Positions 21,220 through 34,640 of a DNA stretch of 64,000 bases are shown piece by piece (within the stretch, counting starts at the first letter, position 1; every line of letters begins with the position of its first letter). The notes under the pieces are model-generated. The model worked only from the letters and a program-made list of their open reading frames with translations, had not been told where the DNA came from and ran no database searches. The stretch is from Tetragonia tetragonoides (lineage: Eukaryota > Streptophyta > Magnoliopsida > Caryophyllales > Aizoaceae). Position numbers and translations under genes: made by a program. The stretch is from positions 34,307,501-34,371,500 of the forward strand of contig CM076140.1 in the NCBI GenBank assembly GCA_038025085.1, read 5' to 3'.

Positions 21220-21430
21220 GCGCTGTCTCGTCGACCTTTTCGTTTCTCGTGTAGGGACGGAATCTTGGCATCCGTCTAGTGGTGCTTAGTCACTGTTTGC
21301 TTAGAATGAAGCATTTATACTATTCACTCTCACCAGTGTTTTAACCATTTTGCAGCCATCGGCTTTTTCGTTTCTCGTGTAGGGACGGAATCTCGGCACC
21401 CGCCGAGTAGTGTTTAGTTATTGTGTGCTG
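21220..21430 (+). repeat. Second repeat pair near the 3' end of element C
   Basis: The phrase TTTTCGTTTCTCGTGTAGGG with a following GACGGAATCT(T/C)GGCA(T/C)CCG occurs near 21237 and again near 21366, a period of about 130 bp. A weaker third copy lies near 21550. It is a direct duplication with no coding signal. Confidence 0.7.
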
Positions 21431-21718
21431 AAGCACTCTACGTTGATCATTTTCAAAGTGTTACTAACCTTTTCATGTACCCTTAATACAGGTCCCCTGC
21501 AGACATTTAGACCATCCCGAGCGATGTTCGTCCTGCTAACCATAACCTTTATTTTTCTTGTGTTCACAGAGATGAAATCTTAGCACGCTACGAGCATGTC
21601 CCAACTCAGGTTTGCCTTCATATGCATACATACTGTGTACTCTCACACACCATGTGCACATCAGCATCCTGCATGTCGCCTTCGGAATACTTTGATCTTC
21701 GCTTTTACTCAAGCTCGA

Positions 21719-21734
21719 TCAAAGTGGGGGCTTC
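21719..21734 (+). other. Element C polypurine tract
   Basis: CAAAGTGGGGGCTTC abuts the 3' LTR start at 21735. It is the plus-strand primer site for reverse transcription. Element D has a similar tract (AAAGAGGAGGCTTC) before its 3' LTR. Confidence 0.75.
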
Positions 21735-23020
21735 TATAGACACCAAAAAAGCGTCATCAAATTTCTCCGCAAAAGCCCGATGATGAAAGGAGTAATGTTT
21801 AAACTTGAATGTTATTTTTGCTTTGATATGTAAAATAAGGTCTCAGGTTTTTCCTCGATCACTCCTTCATTCTGATCCCATTCAAAAGCCCCGTTCAAGA
21901 GCTTTCCAACGACACCTCTCGTGTCTTTTTCCGACTCCCAGTCGCCAAGTTGCGAACCGGGGGTAAAACCGTCTTTTACCGCAGAAGGGTAAAACGGTCT
22001 TTTTACATATTCGGAATACTAAAAGTCCTCCGAAAATTAAAATTGACTGGATGTCGTCATATGATGACATCCAGCTGGCAAGCTGACAGCTGTCAGCAGC
22101 GCTGGGATATCATGCTAAAATTCCAAGGCCGCTAGCGGCGCTCGCTAGGTCTCCAAGCCCGACTTTTTTTTAAGCCCAAAATTTGAATTTCGGCCTCCCT
22201 TCACCCGTCCAACCCTAATCCTTCGCCTATAATTACGACCCTCCTCACTCTGTTCAAATCACACAGCCTACAGTTGACACCCTCTATTCTCAGGAGTATT
22301 AACACTGAGCTTCCCCTCTTTCTTCCAAATTTGAGATCTTGTCTTTACTATTTTTGCTAAATAGCCTACAGTTCAGGTACTAACTCCTGAGGGCTCAAAT
22401 TAAATTAATTGCTTAATTGTTTATTTTCTAGTAGTCATAATGTAGATATCATGCTAATAACGTCTTTTATTGCTTACTAAATATTGTCATTTCAAGCATG
22501 TCTGGTCGTTGTAATGCTCAATTTTTCAACCGAATGCATGTCTAAATAAGGGTCAATAATAAATGTTGCGATGCTTGTGATAAACCAATTAATAGTCTAA
22601 GTCTAGGTTGTTAATTCGATTTGTGTGGGAATCATGTCTTTAGATTATTAAGCAAACTTGAGTCAGTAGAGGCCGTCATAAAACGGGTGAGTTGGGTGCC
22701 TAACACCTTCCCACCTCGTACCTTCGCCCCTGAACCCTTTATTCTTGGGTACTCATATGTTCTATATGAGCGGGAGTCTTTCTAAAAATATGATCAGTTC
22801 ACTTATCGCGCTATTGGGTTGTCCCTTCGGATTGTCCCTTCAGTTTGTCCATTCGATAAAACGCCGATAGCAAATTTATGACCTCTTTCATGGTTTTTAT
22901 TCAATTCAAGTCTTTACAAAAGCTTTTCTAACTCGATGGTTCCTTGGACTTATCTAAACCTCCAGCTTACAAATTTTCTATAAGGACACACTTCGTGGCG
23001 GGTAATCCCGGGTCCTTACA
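21735..23020 (+). repeat. Element C 3' LTR
   Basis: A 1286-bp copy of the 5' LTR. It begins TATAGACACC (the canonical TG has become TA) and ends GGTCCTTACA. The target duplication ACACC follows. It carries an intact GCCGCTAGCGGC palindrome (22128-22139). Confidence 0.9.
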
Positions 23021-25354
23021 ACACCTATTAATAATAAATAATAATTCTCTATATTAATATTCAAGTAATACTTCTCACAAATTAACCAAACTCAAAGTAC
23101 TCTTCTTGTTTCTTTTATACATGCATTCGGCCAAGCAAGGCAACACCAAACAAAATAATTTTCTGATTTTCCACTTTAACTCATAATCACCACATCTTAT
23201 TTCTAAAATCGTTACTTAATTAATAAAGTAACTTTACTAGGTATAATCCACATGCAACCATTCGAAAATAATATAAACTTCACCCATATCACTTATACAT
23301 GCTTAAACTCATAGATCCACTAATTAAACATACTTTTCTTAATTAAACACTTTCGGCCATCATTAAGAAATAAACAATAATTAATCAAACTTGATTTATA
23401 TAATCATTCTTCAACATGCAATTATCACAAACTCAATCTTAACCCTTGTAAGGTTCGAAAATCACATGCTTTAACATAACTTAATTAATCTAGCATAATC
23501 CCTTTTAAAATACTTTCGAAAATAACAAGCTTAATTCATACATAGGTTCAAAATCCATTTATCACACACCAATCAACATGCTCTTAGATGTTAATCTTTC
23601 TAGGTGATTTACTCACACAAACTTCACAACAATAATTATTAAAACTATAGCAAAGTCATCTTTCATGCACAATCTTTCTTAAGTGATTTAGAAGAGAGTT
23701 TGGGGAATAAAGATACGAATATAAACCTTAGTAATCTTTCCCTAAATTCGGCCTTGAAGGTCCGGGATCCGATGTTTGTTGCAAATCTTCCAAAGGTTCT
23801 TGGTTCGAAAATGATTAAGAGAAGAACAACAAGTACACAAAGTCAAGATGTGATTATACAAGCTTAAAACCGAATAGAATTGTGAAAGAATAAGTGTGCT
23901 AGCTTTGTTACCCTAAACTTTAGAGATTCGACGTAGTTTCTCAAGCTCTAATGGCTCCCAAAAGATTCAAAGTAGTAGAGATTGAATGAGAGAATGTGAG
24001 AAAATGTTTATTGTTGTTGTTGATATGGTGACCGGTAAGGGAGAGAGAACAAAAGAAATAAAATGTTCTAGCGATTGCTCAAAAGAAATCAATAACTTGT
24101 GAACTTACATCAAACATATTTTGAGAAGAGAAATGAATCATTACAAAGAAGATTTGGCTAGAGTATTAATCTCAAATGAATTTTCCAAGTGTGCTTGATT
24201 ATGTTCATGAATTACTATGCATCTCTTTTTACTTGGTGGCTAAGAATTAACAAAGAAAAATCTGAATTCTCTAGCATGTTCTAGGTGGTTCAAGATGTTA
24301 CAAAACATTGGGTTTCAAGTGGAGTTGGTCTCGGGTTTGGAAGAGAAAAAGAGACGGGCTTCGGCCCACAAAACCGAACACAAAACCCACAAAATCGATA
24401 CCTGAATTCATGTACTAGCTTGACCCGAAACAATTAAATAATACCCATTAGGTATAATATGCACAATTAAGATAATTAAGTATCATTAGTCACTAAAACA
24501 TACTTACTAGCACTAAGCGAGTTTAATTAGCAAGTAAACAAGTTTAAAAATTTTCGTATATTACATAGTGCATCAATCCAAAGAGTCTAAACAACAAAAT
24601 AAATGCTTTAAGAAGAAATACTATCTTTTTCGACCGCCCTTTCTCTAACTCCCAACACGAGCTAACAAATCATGTCAATCTACTCCCGCATACAAACGAA
24701 TTCCGTATAGGTTCATCATAGACCCACCATTGAAAAGAAATGGACAACAAACACAAGTAAAAAGGAACAAACAACCAATCAGCTACATTGAGTAATTCAT
24801 AACCACATATTCCATTTAAATCTCCAAGTTAAGCCAACATGCTTAATAAAAATAATAATCATGCTTCGAATAAATAAAAGACAACATGCTTAAAATTAGG
24901 ACAAGCATCAACCACCAAATAATAAATTAATATTTATTATTATCCATTAGCCAAGTTCATTAGAGAGAAGAAAATCGCAAGAATTGTAAAAAAAACCGCA
25001 GTCGATTCAAATGGATCTTAGTCTCGTGTATAATAGCAAAAAGAGAGATCAACCGTCCAGGAGTATAGATGACTCCTAGAAGTACTTCCTTTGTTCCTAA
25101 GTATGCATACCCTCTCAACCCTTATGTTCACAAGAAGAACTGTTTCATCCCCAAAACTAACTTGCCCAATCATCATATATGGATACAAGTATTACATTGG
25201 GGTTACGACTCGCAGACATAGACCTCCCTAATATACCAAGTGACAAATTCCCATTTGCGTCATTCGGTGGATCCATTACCAAATAAGTCTTATTCTCATA
25301 ATCATTTTCATAGGGTGATCATATTGACAAAGTAGTACACATATCTTGGCATTT
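23021..25354 (-). mobile_element. Probable chromovirus B LTR, segment 2
   Basis: AT-rich DNA of 2.3 kb with no ORF above 60 codons, between elements C and D. Because C has a clean target duplication, this segment was continuous with 7954-9174 before C inserted, so it should belong to the same LTR if that LTR is long. I see no gene in it. The alternative is that the LTR ends inside it and other repeats follow. Confidence 0.45.
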
Positions 25355-26942
25355 TGTAGGCACCCTAATCGACTCTCATCTCATCCCCTGGCACCGCAAC
25401 GCCCGATGATGATTGTAATGGATTAAGACGGACGTAAGTAGAAAAAGACATTACTCAGAAATCTAGACCAAATTCCTTGAAACCTCAGTCTTTGGATATC
25501 CCTTCTTATAAGGATTCCAACGCCTTTGACCTTGCCTCAATCAGGTTTCCGGATCAAGAGATATCGCGTCTTGAAGATTTGGGTCAAAACCGCTCAATCC
25601 CGATCCCCTGGGTTAGCCCAAGGGCAATTTCGTAATTTATTGAGCACAATAAGTCAAAAAACCCTAGACACGCGCGCGCCTCTGGGCCAGCGGCTGACGC
25701 TGTCAGTCCGGCGGCAACGCGTGACAACAGGGGCCTTCTGGGCAGCCGCTGAGCCCAGCGGCAGGCCACCGAGCCCGAGCGGCAGGCCGTAGAGCCCAGC
25801 GACACTGCCGCTGAGCTTCAGCGGCAGCCGCTGGCTCCAGCTGCCTTCCGTGTGGCCACTGGGCCTGTTTTTTGGCTGGGCCTAGTTTTGGCGGCGGGCT
25901 TCTTACCCTAAGCCCTTAATTCCGTCCCCTAACTATATAAATACTCCCTTTCACCCTCTTTTGAGAGAGGTTGATCAGTTTATAATTTTGAGAGCCTTGA
26001 GAGCACAAATTTCCTCAAATCATTAGAGAATTCAGATTTTGAAGACTCAAGCAAGCCATTGCACCCAACCTAGCACCCAAGATTGAAGAGCAATTCCAAT
26101 TCTATTAGTCCCGTTCGAATAGAACTTCCAGGTTAACCATCCTGAGGGCCTAAATTCTTTATTAATCTCTTATTTATTGTTTGTAATCATGTTTTATTTA
26201 GCTTTTGATTATAGTTGAATAAATTTGCATGTTTGGGTCCTTGTAAATAATTATGCATGATTAGTTTATTCAAAGTTCGCATCTTTTTATTAGTTTATGC
26301 AAGTTTGCATCTTTTTCTAGTTTGTGCATGCATGTAGCAACCTCCTAGGTTTATTTTAGCATAAAGTTGATATTTTTGCCTTGTTCTTCCTTTGAAGTTA
26401 CTAACAAATTTATTGTTGTGCATATGCAATGCGTGGCGCGTTTAGCAAAGTGTGGTAGGTTGGAGTGTTAAATTATTGCTCTTATCTCTTGTGCATGTTT
26501 GATAATAGTATGCATGTAAGTTGGATATAAATTGTGCAAAGTGATAACATAGGTAATTTGGTTGTCTTTAACCTGCCTAGTAAAAATAGGATCTTGGATG
26601 ACCGGATTTATGTGGAACCATATAGCATAGAAAAATATTTGACATGGGTAGGCTTAGTAGAGGCCGTTTATTCGGGCGATTTAGATGAGATTCGTTTTGT
26701 TTATTTCGTACCTACACCCCCGAACTCAATATTTAGCCCCATGAGTATGAGTCAATTCCCAATAGGAATTGGGTGAACTTTTTGATGATTTTCAATTGTT
26801 TCCTTAAAAATTGGTGGCGGCTTCATTATTTGCAACTTTTTATTCCGCATAATTAATTTAAATTGCATATGACGTATTACTTAAGAACCATTAATTCCAA
26901 CTAAATATTTCAATTAGCGCCGGAAAGGCGAGGGTTCTTACA
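25355..26942 (+). repeat. Element D 5' LTR
   Basis: A 1588-bp LTR from TGTAGGCACC to GGTTCTTACA. U3 has a dense GC-rich cluster (25675-25865) of AGCGGC / GCCGCTGAG motifs, including the inverted repeat GCCGCTGAGCTTCAGCGGC at 25807-25825. A TATA box (TATATAAAT, 25934-25942) follows. The 3' LTR is about 120 bp shorter, mainly in this cluster. Confidence 0.9.
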
Positions 26943-26943
26943 G

Positions 26944-26960
26944 TGGCGACTTCACTGAGG
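26944..26960 (+). other. Element D primer binding site
   Basis: TGGCGACTTCACTGAGG lies one base after the LTR end. It is the same tRNA-Arg-type PBS as in element C, with one difference in the shared part. Confidence 0.8.
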
Positions 26961-28162
26961 ATAATTAACAAGAGGCTGTAATTCGAATACCTATCCATGT
27001 CAATAATTTATTTTAGCTATTTGGTTCAAGTACCGTATGTGTTTATTTTCTTTGCTTTGCATCCATATCATTCATATTGCATGCGTTATCATCGCAAAAT
27101 GTTAAAAGACATCACCACACCATAAACAGGAATTACCCTTTGGAACATTGTCTATGACTTAGGCCGGTGACCCACTGGTCCGAATTACCTTTGCACATAG
27201 TCGTGTTCCACCCCATGGCATTTACATGTTTTCATACGAGATGTGTAAAACGGTACGTTTAGTTTTACTATGCATCCCATAGATGACGAAACGCATCCGG
27301 TCGTGGGTTACCTTATCCAACCATAGATTGTGTCAAAATATTGCATTTAGTCTCATAGTCCATATCAACGTGCTAATTGATTTACTTGCCATATTGTAAT
27401 TGATTGTTTCCTTGCTATGTGATTAGTTTCCATAGAATATTTGGATTAGATCCCCCCTTAGGATTTTTCTTGAGTCCTGTTTAGGGAAGGTTTCCCTTTT
27501 GTTTGCTTGTGCGTTTTGTCAAGTTTACAAATAGAGTCTATGATCTTTTCTTCTTTTTTTATAGGAAGTAGAATCCATGCATGACTCCGATGACGCTAGT
27601 GACCATATTAGAAGAAGTTCCTTTCCATATGAATTAGATTGCGTGCAAATAATATATTCTCGTCAACGATCTTTTACAAAACAAAAAAGAGTCATACGTT
27701 ATTCTACATGCAAGTCAATAGTATAATTTTCCTTTCTTAAATTAAGGAATTTTATCCCATATGCAAGTCAAGAGTACATTTTCTTTTAATTATATAAAGT
27801 CGAAAGATTATTGACTAGAATATGCTATTTACATAAAATCACGTCTTTCCCAAAAGTCACCATGTCGAGGATTAATGCTAGATTCTTTTCCCACATTTGT
27901 TTTATAATAAAATCTTTCTTCTGTGGAGTTTTCCATTTACTTCTTATTTTCATAAGCGGACCTTTTTTATGTCCAGAATTGGTAGGAGTAAAGATCACGG
28001 TCCTAGGAAGTGGGAGAGGGACGAGTCCGACAAGAGATTGATCCGCAAGTTGTCGTTCGAACCTTCACCACAAGCACAGTTTGTGGGCCCCATTTGGCTC
28101 CATTACCTTCGCACACCGCCATTTTCACCTCAAGCCTCGCCACCTAATTCACCTAAGTCCGC
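26961..28162 (+). other. Element D leader (non-coding)
   Basis: 1.2 kb of presumed 5' untranslated RNA. An open frame from 27897 runs into gag without a stop, but its first part (FYNKIFLLWSFPF) has no gag character. I take the gag start to be the ATG at about 28163 by comparison with the short N-terminus of C gag. Confidence 0.5.
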
Positions 28163-29887
28163 TATGTCTGGATATGCTGAGAAAACCGCTGACCAAAAGA
28201 TGGATGACCTTTTAGCCCAATTGGTCGTCATGAATGCTAGATTCACTGATATGGAAACCCGTGTCGCCAAGTTGGATCCCCCTACTAGGGACGATGATGA
28301 GCCCAAGCCCAACGAGGATAAGACTGAGCCCTCCACTAAAGAGGTCCAAGAACTCCAAGCTAAACTGAATAGGCTTGAGTCCGTTCTAGGCAAAAGTCGT
28401 GTCTTCAATGACATGATCATCAATTCTGAAGGCTATGCTCCCCATATCAAGGGAAAGTTACCCACTAAGTTTTTCATGCCTGAAGTTTCCACATTCAAAG
28501 GAACCGATGATCCACAAGATCACATTAGAGATTTTACCACTGTATTGGGCCTTAGAGGCATTGAGCAAGAGTTGTATGTTAATCTCTTTACCAAACCTTG
28601 GACCCTGCTGTTAGGGCCTGGTTCTTCAAATTACCAACCCAAAAGTTACAGAAATGGGAAGACTTATCCACTTTGTTCCTTGAGAGATTTGCTGACAATG
28701 TCTTGCCTCCCATGACATTGAGAGAATTGGACATCACCAACCAAGGTGACAAAGAAGGATTCACCAATTTCGTAAGAAGGTGGAGAACTAAGGTTGCTGA
28801 AATGATTGATCGCCCATCTGAAAGGGATCAAATTAGAATGCTAATCCAGAACTTGGCATCTGAATACCGTGAACACGTGAAGTTTCAACCCATAACCACT
28901 TATGCCCAACTAACTGAAGTAGGCATGGCCATTGAAGATGATCAACTCCAAAGAGGGAAGAACAAGGTCACTTACAACAACAACACAAGTGGTTACAAGG
29001 ATAAGAAATACACCAATACCAATCATGCCTCCACAAATAGGGGAAATGAAGTGAACGCCATTGCTGATAGGCGTCCAAGAAGGTTTACTCCCCTCAGGAT
29101 GCCTTACGTCAAAGCCCTAGACAAATTAGTCAAAGGAGACTATCTACACCCGATTGGGCCTACTCCCGATCCACCTGTAGAGAAAAGATCACCATACTGG
29201 AACGAGTCTGCATTCTGCAAATACCATAGGGTTCGTGGACACGATACCGAGAAGTGTTACACTCTCAAGGAGAAAATCCAAGATCTGTTCGACAATGGCA
29301 CCACACCATTGCCTAAGGACGCACCACCGCCCAGTAACAATAATAATCTCCTTGGGAACTCTATCGCCATTGATATAGAAGAAGGGTTTGATCCATCCTA
29401 TCTGATCACTCCTGTTGGGCAGTTCATACCACCATACCCAAGCCCAAGACCCACGCTAGACATTTGCGGCCTTTGGGATAGTGATGAAGAGGATAATGGG
29501 TCCTATACTGATCCAGAAGACGTGTTAACTCCTCAAGTCCATGACATAGCAAATGGAAAAGCTTGGTATGATATCTCCGACGATGAGAAAGAAGAAGATG
29601 ACAAAGCTCTACACTACCTCACAAGATCAGGACGCCAGTTCAGGCCCGAAAATATCTACATGGATCCATCTCAAATCCAACCCATAGAGCCTGTAACAAT
29701 TCCCAATGGGGATCCAACCCAAAGAGAAGTGACTAAGGAAGATGATGGAACCAACATCCTTAGAAAATTGCAAAGGACAAAAGCCGACATATCCATCAGG
29801 CAATTGTTGGCAACTTCTAGCACTCATAGAAGGGTCGTATTAGAAGCTTTGAATGCAACCACCATTTCTCCAAATGCTACTCCTTAA
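28163..29887 (+). pseudogene. Element D gag
   Basis: MSGYAEKTADQKMDDLLAQL opens a coiled-coil-like N-terminus. The gag core follows (FKGTDDPQDHIRDFTTVLGL, then WFFKLPTQKLQKWEDLS, MTLRELDITNQ, NFVRRWRTKVAEM), then a basic Asn-rich linker, the zinc-type motif CKYHRVRGHDTEKC, and an acidic/Pro-rich tail toward protease. A 1-nt deletion in an A run at about 28593 splits it into two frames; the second stays open for 429 codons. This is the structural protein of the particle. Confidence 0.9.
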
Positions 29888-30024
29888 GATGTGGTTAACC
29901 TCCTGGTCCAAGGAAACTCATCCACACCCTTCACCTTTTCTGACAAGGACCTTCCACCTGAAAAGGTATCCACCACAACAAAGCCCTTTATCTGACTGTA
30001 ATTTGTCAACAAAGACAAGTCCCC

Positions 30025-31875
30025 ATGACTTTAGTTGACAATGGCTCTGCTGTAAATGTATGCCCTTTGAGGACCGCTGAACACCTCAAAATAGACTGCA
30101 ACAATCTCGGGCACTCCTTACAAGGGCTAAGAGCTTACGATAATTCCAAAAGAAACGTCTTGGGCACCTTCTCCATGAACATCAATATTGGGCCAATCGA
30201 CAAAATGGTCCAGTTTCATGTAATTGACATTCCAGTCGCCTTCAACCTACTTTTAGGAAGGCCTTGGTTGCATGGGCTAAATGTCGTAGCTTCGACCCTG
30301 CACCAAAAGGTAAAGCTATCCTTGGCAGGATCCACACTGGAAGTCTGCGCTGATACCATGGTAGCCCAGATAGAAAAATCTCCAGTCCTAAAGATAGAGC
30401 ATAATGAGCAAGATGAAGAATTATGGAGCTTCGAGAAGATAGTCTTCATAGAAACGATAGAGCCCACACTCAATGTGAATGCTCTACTTAGAAAGCAAGG
30501 TCACTTTCCAGGCACCACTCTGGGTCCTCACCCCAAGGTAGCCCAATCCTGTTTGAACACCAAGATCAAAAACGATCTATTTGGGCTAGGCTACAAGCCC
30601 ACAAGGCAAGAGATCCGAGCTTACATATCTAAGGAAATGGCTAGGAAAAGAGCCCGCGCGGCCAACAAGCCTGTTCCACATAGCATGGATCCTTATCCCC
30701 TCACTCTAAATGGGCAATTTCTCCAAGTGGGCGATCCATATCCCTATTACGGATTCCCTCAACCACACACGATCAACGAAGTTCTAGTTCCAGGCTTTGA
30801 AGCATTCCAAGACTGTTTCACCATGAGTGAAGACACACCCCTACCTCCTAAGGAGGACCAATCCAATAAAGATTGGGTTAATGACATGGCACCAAACGAC
30901 TTTGGGCTACTATTTGGCGAAGAGCGTCGTCAATACGACGAGGCAACAAACAAGCTTCCCCTTACTGTGCTTTTTAATGAAGGGTTCGACCCGTCCAAGC
31001 TGATCGCCCCAATCGGGCCCGACCGCACCACCTGGAAGCACAAGACGAAGTGGACTCTAGTCGAGGGAGCCAAGTACAAGTTCACGATTCGCAACGGTCC
31101 TGCAGAGAGGCCCAATTCTGATTCTGAGTCTGATTCTGAGTCTGAGTCTGATTCTAAGTCTGTTATCCTAGAAGTGTCGGGTAATCCAACCCAGTCTATT
31201 CCTTCTGCTACTAAGGTCATTAGTGATGACCTCATTGATGTATTGTCCGCTTCTATTAATATTATGAGTGTCGATTTTGCTTACTCGGATTGCCTCATTG
31301 CTAATAATTCAGAAAATATAAAGGAATTGCCAAAAGAAGTCATTAAAGCAATAATCGAACATGAGCAAAAGACTTCAGTAGTAGAAGAAACAGAGACAAT
31401 AAATATTGCAACTAATGATGAGCCTCGTCACGTGCAAATAGGCTTGTCTTTAACCTCTAATGAACGCGAACAATTCGTAACACTCCTAAAGAATTATACA
31501 GATGTTTTCGCCTGGTCCTACAAGGACATGCCCGACATAGACCGCAACATTTCCCAGCACACCATCTCGTTAAAGCCCGATTGCAATCCAGTCAAACAAA
31601 AGTTAAGAAGAATGAAGCCAGAATGGGCTCTTAAGATCAAAGAGGAAGTCCAGAAACAACTTGATACAGGCTTCATAAGAGTGGCCAATTACCCCGATTG
31701 GGTAGCCAACATCGTCCCAGTCCCAAAAAAGGATGGACGAGTGCGAATGTGTGTAGATTTTATGGACTTGAACAAAGCAAGCCCAAAAGACGATTTTCCA
31801 TTACCTCATATAGATGTTCTGGTAGACAATACCGCTGGACATGCCCTCCTATCATTCATGGATGGATATGCATGA
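30025..31875 (+). pseudogene. Element D protease and N-terminal reverse transcriptase
   Basis: MTLVDNGSAVNVCPLRTAEHL is the Tat-type aspartic protease active site (D-N-G-S-A), followed by LLLGRPWLHGL. A long linker includes a Ser/Asp/Glu repeat (31117-31160). RT starts with DVFAWSYKDMPDID, PVKQKLRRMKPEWA, KDGRVRMCVDFMDLNKASPKD and FPLPHID. The frame ends at a TGA (31873-31875) where GYA(G)YNQ is expected, so one point change separates it from the rest of RT. Confidence 0.9.
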
Positions 31876-32894
31876 TATAATCAGGTCCTAATGGCCAAAG
31901 AGGATGAAGAGAAAACCACTTTCATCACGCAATGGGGCACTTATTGCTATACACTAATGCCATATGGGCTTAAGAATGCAGGGGCCACATATCAAAGAAC
32001 CGCGACAACCCTGCTCCACGATATGATGCATAAAGAGGCTGAAGTTTACGTGGATGACATGATCATAAAGTCCAAAGAGAGGGAAGGGCATGTACCCTCA
32101 CTTCAAAAGTTCTTCGACAGACTTAGGAAGTACAACATGAGGCTTAAACCCAAAAAGTGCACATTCGGAGTTACGTCCGGTAAACTTTTAGGATTTGTCA
32201 TAAGCATCAGAGGAATAAAGATCGATCCATCCAAGATCAAAGCCATAATAGACATGCCACCACCAAAAACAGAAAAAGAAATCAAAGGCTTCTTGGGGAG
32301 GATCCAATACATTAGCAGGTTCATTTCCAAGTTAACTATCACCTGCGAGCCCATATTCAAAAAACTCAAAAAAGAGGTAAAAACGGAATGGGACGAACAA
32401 TGCCAAAAAGCCTTTGACAAAATTAAGGCCTATTTGTCCGAACCACCCATTCTAGTACCCCCCACTCCAGGCATGCCTCTAATTCTCTACCTTACAGTCA
32501 CAGAAACGTCAATGGGGGCCATGCTAGCCCAAGAAATAAACAAGGAAGAGAAGGTCATCTACTATTTAAGCAAGAAGTTTTTAGAATACGAAACCCACTA
32601 TTCGTCACTGGAAAAAACATGCGTAGCCTTGGTCGCGATAACCAAAAAGCTGCGACATTACATGCTCCAACATACGATCCACATAAGATCAAGAGAAAAT
32701 CCCTTAAAATACATATTTGAAAGCTCATACTGAATGGTAGAATAGCCAGATGGACCGTCCTCCTGTCAGAGTTCAACCTCAAATTTGAACACCAAAAAGC
32801 CATCAAAGGGCATGCTATCTCGGAATACTTAGCCGACCAAGCTATATACAAACCCGATCGCAAAGATGAATACCACTTCCCAGACGAAGGGGTT
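31876..32894 (+). pseudogene. Element D reverse transcriptase (YVDD) and first RNase H
   Basis: It continues RT directly: YNQVLMAKEDEEKTTF, MPYGLKNAGATYQ and the catalytic VYVDDMIIKSK. Thumb/connection (LGFVISIRGIKIDPSKIKAI, FLGRIQYISRFI) and an RNase H-like domain (LILYLTVTETSMGAMLAQE, KVIYYLSKKFLEYETHYSSLEKTC) follow. In the latter the first catalytic Asp is replaced (LTVTE), as is usual in Tat elements where this RNase H is degenerate. The frame breaks at 32733 and continues one base shifted (LSEFNLKFEHQKAIKG). Confidence 0.9.
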
Positions 32895-33557
32895 ATGACC
32901 TTAGACACCGAGACTTGGCAACTCTATTTCGATGGAGCATCTAACCAAAAGGGTTTTGGAGTAGGAGTACTAATAGTGTCCCCTGACGGTGCACATACAC
33001 TTATCTCAGTCAAATTAGACCACAAAGTCACCAACAATGGCGCAGAATACGAAGCTTGCATAATAGGATTGCAATCTGGCATAAGCCTTGGCATTAAGAC
33101 GCTTCGAGTCTATGGAGACTCGTCGCTCATAATCAACCAAATTTCCAAAGTATGGAAAGTCAAAAGCGAATCCTTGGAACTCTACCAGGAATATTTAGAT
33201 AAGATCATAGTGTATTTCAACCAAATACACTTTACGTACCTTCCACGAGAAGATAATCAATTTGCAGATGCCTTGGCCAAATTAGCAAGCATGATCAATA
33301 TACCCGAAACAATTCGGATGATGCCCATTTGCGTACAAAGAAGATCCGAGCCTTCATATTGCGACGCTTTGAAAGTGTTCCACGACGAAGAAGACGAGTG
33401 GTACACCGATATAAAGAATCTACTTGTTTATCAGCTTTACCCTCCTGATTCTAGTCTTAGAGCCCAAAAAGCGCTTATAAGGCTCGCAGCCCAATTCATA
33501 GAGGTACTGGTCAGATATACAAGAAAAGCCCAAACGGGATTAATCTATTGTGTTTAG
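32895..33557 (+). pseudogene. Element D second (archaeal-type) RNase H
   Basis: WQLYFDGASNQKGFGVGVLI, NNGAEYEACIIGLQSGISLG, YGDSSLIINQ and DNQFADALAKLASM carry the D-E-D-D catalytic set of an archaeal-type RNase H. A second RNase H of this kind defines the Tat clade. It removes RNA from the RNA/DNA hybrid during reverse transcription. The linker QRRSEPSYCDAL to integrase is shared with element C. The end is frameshifted near 33505. Confidence 0.9.
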
Positions 33558-34640
33558 GCACCAAGATGGCCCACAAGGCCTTAAGAGATGTACATGCGGG
33601 AGTTTCTGGACCGCACATGAACGGTATGATGCTATCTAGGAAGATAATAAGGCTTGGATATTATTGGACGACAATGGAGAAAGATTGTTGTGAATTTGTC
33701 AAAAGGTGCATACAGTGTCAGACACATGCAAATCTACAGCACCTGCCACCAAGTCCATTATATACCTTCACCTCACCTTGGCCTTTCTCCGCTTGGGGAA
33801 TAGACATCATTGGCAAGATAACCCCAACAGGAAAAGGGGGTCATGTAAATATTCTAGTAGCAATAGACTACTTCACCAAATGGGTCGAAGCACAATCATA
33901 TGCAAAGCTCAAAGCAAAACATATGGTTAAATTCATCAAGAATAACATAATAGCTAGATACGGTGTTCCCCAAGAAATCATTAGTGATAACGGGTCACAC
34001 TTCATGAAAGAGGTAATTGAGCTCTTAACCCAGTTTAAGATCCAGCATCGAAAGTCATCTCCCTACAGACCGCAAACAAACGGCGCAGTGGAAGAAGCTA
34101 ACAAAAATATCAAGAAAATCATCGAAAGATTGTCCAAAAATTATCATGATTGGCCTGACAAGTTGCCATTCGCACTTTGGGGCTACAGGACGTCTGTTCG
34201 CGCATCGACAGGAGCAACACCATACTCCCTGGTCTATGGGATGGAGGCCATGTTACCAATTGAGTTGGAGGTCCCATCTCTATGAATCGTATTGGAAAGT
34301 CAAATTCCAAAAGTGGATTGGGTCCAGGCCTGCTATGACCATTAGTCTTACTAGATGAAAAAAAGGTTACAAGCTTTGCACAATGTGAGAATCTATCAAA
34401 GGAGACTAACAAAGCATTTTAACCAAATGCTCAAAATGAGAGACCTCAAAGTTGGAGATCTAGTACTTAAAGAGGTAAGGGTCAATGTCATGACCCAAGA
34501 GGCAAATTTAGACCCAACTGGTCAGGTCCGTTTCTCATTACAAAGATCCTAACAGGTGGGGCTGCAAGATTGGCAGATTTGGACGGGATTGAGTTTAGTC
34601 AATGGATAAACATGGATCAACTAAAGAGATTCTATGCTTA
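33530..34640 (+). pseudogene. Element D integrase
   Basis: The zinc domain H-H-C-C (HAGVSGPHMNGMMLSRK...CIQCQ) is followed by the DDE core with all catalytic acids: WGIDIIGK, SDNGSHF, NGAVEEANKN. YRTSVRASTGATPYSLVYGMEA follows. A stop after EVPSL (34285) is followed by decayed C-terminal sequence (NVRIYQRRLTKHFNQ, LKVGDLVLKEV) to about 34640. Over the core it is similar throughout to the element C integrase. Confidence 0.9.

Larger units (their letters stand above)
9175..23020 (+). mobile_element. Element C: Tat-lineage (Retand-like) LTR retrotransposon, non-autonomous
   Basis: A 13.8-kb unit with LTRs at 9175-10446 and 21735-23020, a tRNA-Arg-type PBS, a purine tract before the 3' LTR, and a perfect 5-bp target duplication ACACC (9170-9174 and 23021-23025). 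It holds gag, an integrase region, two antisense plant mobile domain genes and tandem repeats. Protease, RT and both RNase H domains are missing, so it must have moved with proteins from a relative. The first 100 aligned LTR bases show about nine differences, so the insertion is old. It lies within the LTR of element B. Confidence 0.9.
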